From positions 1 to 5,531 of the forward strand of contig JAGWMT010000220.1 in NCBI GenBank assembly GCA_028871595.1: a DNA stretch of 5,531 nt, in the 5' to 3' direction. A program made the position numbers and the translations under genes. The stretch comes from Elusimicrobiota bacterium. GTDB lineage: Bacteria > Elusimicrobiota > Elusimicrobia > UBA1565 > UBA9628. The notes under the pieces were generated by a model. It did not search any database. It saw nothing but the letters and a program-made list of their open reading frames with translations, and had not been told where the DNA came from. This document shows, piece by piece, positions 4,696-5,531 of the stretch. Within the stretch, counting starts at the first letter, position 1; each line of letters starts with the position of its first letter.

Positions 4696-5531
4696 GTGCC
4701 CTTGCCGCGCCTCACGCGGGTTCCGAAGCTGCTCAAACGCCGCCCCCTCCCGGGGTCCGGCGACTTCTCCTGGGACTACGACGAGTACGTCCCGGGCAAC
4801 GCCCTGTCGCTGTACGTCCGAGGCCAGGAGCTCTACCCCGCGATGGCCGAGGCGATCGAGGACGCCCGGCATTCGGTCCACCTGGAGACCTACATCTTCG
4901 ACGGAGACAACACGGGGCGCGCCTTCGCCGAACTGCTGGCAAAAAAGGCCCGCGCCGGCGTGCGGACCCGGCTGATCTATGATTCCGTCGGCTCCATGGA
5001 CTTCGACCCGGCTTTGGAGACCTCGATGCGCAACGCCGGAGTCCAGATTCTGGAGTATCATCCGGTCGCGCCCTGGCGTCCGCGCTGGGCTTGGAACCGC
5101 CGCGACCACCGCAAGATGCTGATCTGCGACGGGACCGTCGGCTTCGTGGGCGGCATGAACATCTCCGACGAGAACGCCCCGGTGGAGCAGGGCGGCGGGG
5201 ACTGGCGCGACGCGCACCTGCGCGTGCGCGGGCCCGCCGCCTACGACTTGGACCGCCTGTTCCGGGAGGTCTGGTTCCAGCAAACCGGCCGCTGGTTCGA
5301 ATCGGCGGGCGATCCCGGGGCGCACCGCGGCCCGTCCCGGGTGAAGGTGGCGGCCAACCAGGAGCTATTGAAGCGCTTCGTGATCCGCGAGGGCTACGTC
5401 AACGCCCTGCGCGCCGCCCGCACCGAGGTCTCGATCGCCAACGCTTACTTCCTCCCCGGTTGGCGCATCCGCCACGAGCTGACCCGGGCCGCGCGACGCG
5501 GGGTGAACGTGCGGGTCATGGTCCCCGGCCA
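4696..5531 (+). CDS. Cardiolipin synthase-like phospholipase D protein (3' end cut by window edge)
   Basis: The first 278 residues of a phospholipase D superfamily protein, most like bacterial cardiolipin synthases that join two phosphatidylglycerol molecules, or phosphatidylglycerol and another headgroup, at the membrane. The N-terminal domain is clear: YVRGQELYPAMAEAIEDARHSVHLETYIF (40-68), then H138-R-K140-M-L-I-C-D145, the first HxK(x4)D catalytic motif, followed by FVGGMNISDE (150-159) and DWRDAHLRVRGPAAYDLDRLF (169-189). The second HKD domain begins around 245 (SIANAYFLP), but its motif lies beyond the window. No N-terminal membrane segments are present, as in ClsB-type enzymes. The in-frame TGA at 4681 limits the start, and GTG 4696 is the first good start codon (TTG 4702 next). 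No Shine-Dalgarno site precedes it. It is divergent from the dioxygenase gene, with 70 bp between them. Confidence 0.9.
   Translation, partial: MPLPRLTRVPKLLKRRPLPGSGDFSWDYDEYVPGNALSLYVRGQELYPAMAEAIEDARHSVHLETYIFDGDNTGRAFAELLAKKARAGVRTRLIYDSVGSMDFDPALETSMRNAGVQILEYHPVAPWRPRWAWNRRDHRKMLICDGTVGFVGGMNISDENAPVEQGGGDWRDAHLRVRGPAAYDLDRLFREVWFQQTGRWFESAGDPGAHRGPSRVKVAANQELLKRFVIREGYVNALRAARTEVSIANAYFLPGWRIRHELTRAARRGVNVRVMVPG

Noticed and set aside
4306..5325. 339-residue minus-strand open frame
   Set aside because: It is antisense to the phospholipase D gene, which has a clear HKD motif, and its end overlaps the dioxygenase out of frame.
1..5531. Defence island, CRISPR array, or tRNA/rRNA genes
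   Set aside because: Apart from the toxin-antitoxin pair no defence-type genes are seen; there is no regularly spaced repeat array and no cloverleaf or rRNA-like sequence. The helicase has the plain IGHMBP2 layout without a nuclease partner.

Overview
The window is GC-rich, densely packed bacterial DNA. Five genes or gene pairs lie on the minus strand and one partial gene lies on the plus strand at the right edge. I cannot fix the phylum. The promoters are of housekeeping sigma type (one matches TTGACA-17-TATAAT exactly), so this is bacterial chromosome rather than archaeal. A SpoVG-family protein points to a lineage that carries that regulator (Firmicutes, spirochaetes, several deltaproteobacterial and candidate-phylum groups) rather than to an enteric bacterium.

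Layout from left to right. (1) Positions 1-605: a type II toxin-antitoxin operon on the minus strand. It has a ribbon-helix-helix antitoxin followed by an overlapping MazF/PemK endoribonuclease that runs off the left edge. A good promoter lies in front, covered by a tandem 10-bp repeat that looks like the autoregulatory operator. (2) Positions 612-1020: a SpoVG-family nucleic-acid-binding regulator with a strong Shine-Dalgarno site, a 13-bp stem-loop just after its stop, and a small repeat arrangement upstream. (3) Positions 1068-3764: an IGHMBP2/Upf1-like superfamily 1 helicase. Its stop overlaps by 8 bp the start of a chimeric gene: an unrecognised N-terminal region fused to a RibD_C/dihydrofolate-reductase-like domain that lacks its middle. 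(4) Positions 3772-3838: a long, nearly perfect palindrome resembling a REP/MITE-type element, abutting the next gene's stop codon. (5) Positions 3837-4662: a LigB/YgiD-type extradiol dioxygenase behind an exact consensus promoter. (6) Positions 4681-5531: divergently, the start of a cardiolipin synthase-like phospholipase D protein.

The genes do not form one pathway. They look like separate housekeeping and accessory units, with the toxin-antitoxin pair as the clearest functional partnership. The most unusual feature is that four transcription units (antitoxin, helicase, dioxygenase, phospholipase D) have a -10-like element only 6-8 nt before the start codon and no Shine-Dalgarno site. This suggests leaderless or nearly leaderless mRNAs. 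Internal genes (toxin, spoVG) carry normal Shine-Dalgarno sites. I see no tRNA, rRNA, CRISPR array or intact transposase, and no gene-free stretch above 300 bases.
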